Shown piece by piece: positions 4,443-5,372 of a DNA stretch of 5,372 nt. The stretch is from Chloroflexota bacterium (GTDB lineage: Bacteria > Chloroflexota > Dehalococcoidia > GIF9 > UBA5629). Location: contig JAPLHM010000229.1 of the NCBI GenBank assembly GCA_026389635.1, positions 1 through 5,372 of the forward strand. The letters run 5' to 3'. The translations under genes were made by a program, and so were the position numbers. The number at the start of each line of letters is the position of its first letter. Position 1 is the first letter of the stretch. The notes under the pieces were generated by a model. That model saw only the letters and a program-made list of their open reading frames with translations, was not told where the DNA came from and searched no databases.

Positions 4443-5372
4443 CTAATTGGCCGTTTGATTATTCTTGCGCGATGGGTTTTGCAGGGATTTCAATTCCTCG
4501 AGCATACTGGTGTAGTTGTAGGCCTGCTCCTCGGTTATCTGCCCCTTCTTCAACAATGCGGCCAGGGCCTGGTTAAGCGTCTGCATCCCTTCCTTGCTGG
4601 ACACCTGTATCTGGCCGTAAAGCTGGTGTATGCGTCCCTCGCGTATTGTATTCCTGATTGCGTTGTTGCTGAGCATTACCTCGCAGGCCGGGATCATTCC
4701 GGTATCGCCCTTGCAGGGTATGAGGAACTGGCAGACAACGGCCACGAGTATCAGTGAAAGCTCGCTCCTCACCTGTTCCTGCTGCTTTTCAGGAAACATG
4801 TCGAGGATACGGTTGACCGTCTGAGCGGCATCTATAGTGTGCATGGTTCCCAGCACCAGGTGCCCTGCTTCGGCTGCCCTGATGGCCGTCTGCATGGTCT
4901 GGATCTCCCGTATCTCTCCTACCACGATTATATCGGGATCATGCCGCAGTGCGTGTACCAGGGCAACTTCAAATGATTCGGTGTCGTGCCCCACGTTCCG
5001 CTGTACTATCAGGCACTTTTTGTTCTTAAAGACATATTCGATGGGGTCCTCGATGGTTACTATATTGCGCTGAACGTTCTCATTAAGGTGTTCGACCATT
5101 GCAGCAATTGTGGTCGATTTGCCGCTGCCCTTGGCCCCGGTGATGAGTATTAGCCCCGACCGTCTCATGGCCAGGTCCTTTAGAACCGGGGGAAGGTTTA
5201 AATCCTCCAGGCCTGGAATCTCATATGGGATTATCCTGACAGCAATGCTCAGGGTGGAGCGCTGCTGCATCACATTCACCCTGCACCTGGTATAGTCCCT
5301 GATGCTGTATTCGAAGTCCAGTTCATGCCGGGCTGTAAACAACTTCCTCATCTCGGTGGTGGTAATCTCTGC
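4443..5372 (-). CDS. pilT: PilT-like type IV pilus twitching ATPase (partial, 5' end off the right edge)
   Basis: The minus-strand frame is open to the right edge and 309 C-terminal residues are visible. An ATG at 5351 is probably internal, because the preceding codons continue the frame and LDFEYSI...RVNV matches the interior of the PilT N-terminal domain; roughly 40-50 residues are likely missing. The hexameric cytosolic PilT ATPase powers pilus retraction. Visible elements, by visible residue: Walker A GAKGSGKST (79-87), Asp box TIEDPIEYVF (about 106-115), Walker B DPDIIVVGEIRE (145-156), His box GHLVLGTMHTIDAAQTVNRI and AIRNTIREGRIHQLY (from 238), the last resembling the PilT AIRNLIRE motif. 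GMQTLNQALAALLKKGQI near the end is also typical. Departures from common PilT are GAKG for GPTG, and FLIPCKG where most members read LLPR followed by basic or polar residues. A hydrophilic 20-residue tail ends the protein. Paralogues such as PilU are possible. Its promoter is not in view. Confidence 0.9.
   Translation of the reverse strand, partial: AEITTTEMRKLFTARHELDFEYSIRDYTRCRVNVMQQRSTLSIAVRIIPYEIPGLEDLNLPPVLKDLAMRRSGLILITGAKGSGKSTTIAAMVEHLNENVQRNIVTIEDPIEYVFKNKKCLIVQRNVGHDTESFEVALVHALRHDPDIIVVGEIREIQTMQTAIRAAEAGHLVLGTMHTIDAAQTVNRILDMFPEKQQEQVRSELSLILVAVVCQFLIPCKGDTGMIPACEVMLSNNAIRNTIREGRIHQLYGQIQVSSKEGMQTLNQALAALLKKGQITEEQAYNYTSMLEELKSLQNPSRKNNQTAN

Noticed and set aside
1..5372. Defence system, prophage, toxin-antitoxin, CRISPR or transposon content
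   Set aside because: No repeat-spacer structure, no transposase, integrase or nuclease-like protein and no terminal inverted repeats were seen. All six genes fit sensor, regulator, lipid-type enzyme or pilus families.

Overview
The window carries six protein genes, four complete and one cut at each edge. There is no rRNA, tRNA, CRISPR array or recognisable insertion sequence. By eye the base composition is moderately GC-rich, with frequent AGG (Arg) and ATA (Ile) codons and several apparent GTG/TTG starts. Together with a type IV pilus ATPase, a radical SAM protein and a MenA-like prenyltransferase, this suggests a free-living, probably anaerobic bacterium. A Dehalococcoidia-like Chloroflexota or a syntroph-like anaerobe would fit, but the window alone does not settle taxonomy.

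Left part (1-1852): a secreted family-3 solute-binding protein, fused at its C-terminus to the beginning of a Cache-like sensor domain, reads leftward off the edge. It is divergent from a TetR/AcrR-family regulator. The 275-bp spacer between them holds a strong Shine-Dalgarno sequence for the binding protein and, on the regulator side, an AT-rich putative promoter with a perfect 10-bp palindrome that could be an autoregulatory operator.

Middle part (1842-4379): a small cysteine-rich protein (eight Cys in 39 residues) converges on the regulator and overlaps its 3' end by 11 bp. It diverges from a two-gene plus-strand unit: a UbiA/MenA-type membrane prenyltransferase followed 14 bp later by a radical SAM enzyme with a CxxxCxxC cluster motif and a second, twitch-like cysteine group. 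The short spacer before the prenyltransferase contains a near-consensus TTGACA-N17-TATATT promoter. Its predicted transcription start falls next to the most plausible GTG start, so translation may be leaderless. The prenyltransferase/radical SAM pair is the best candidate for an uncharacterised pathway, perhaps making or modifying an isoprenoid lipid or quinone. The substrate cannot be read from the sequence.

Right part (4380-5372): after a 63-bp convergent spacer with a perfect 12-bp palindrome and a small GC hairpin, a PilT-like twitching ATPase lies on the minus strand. Its N-terminus is beyond the right edge. It has no evident link to the lipid-type genes.
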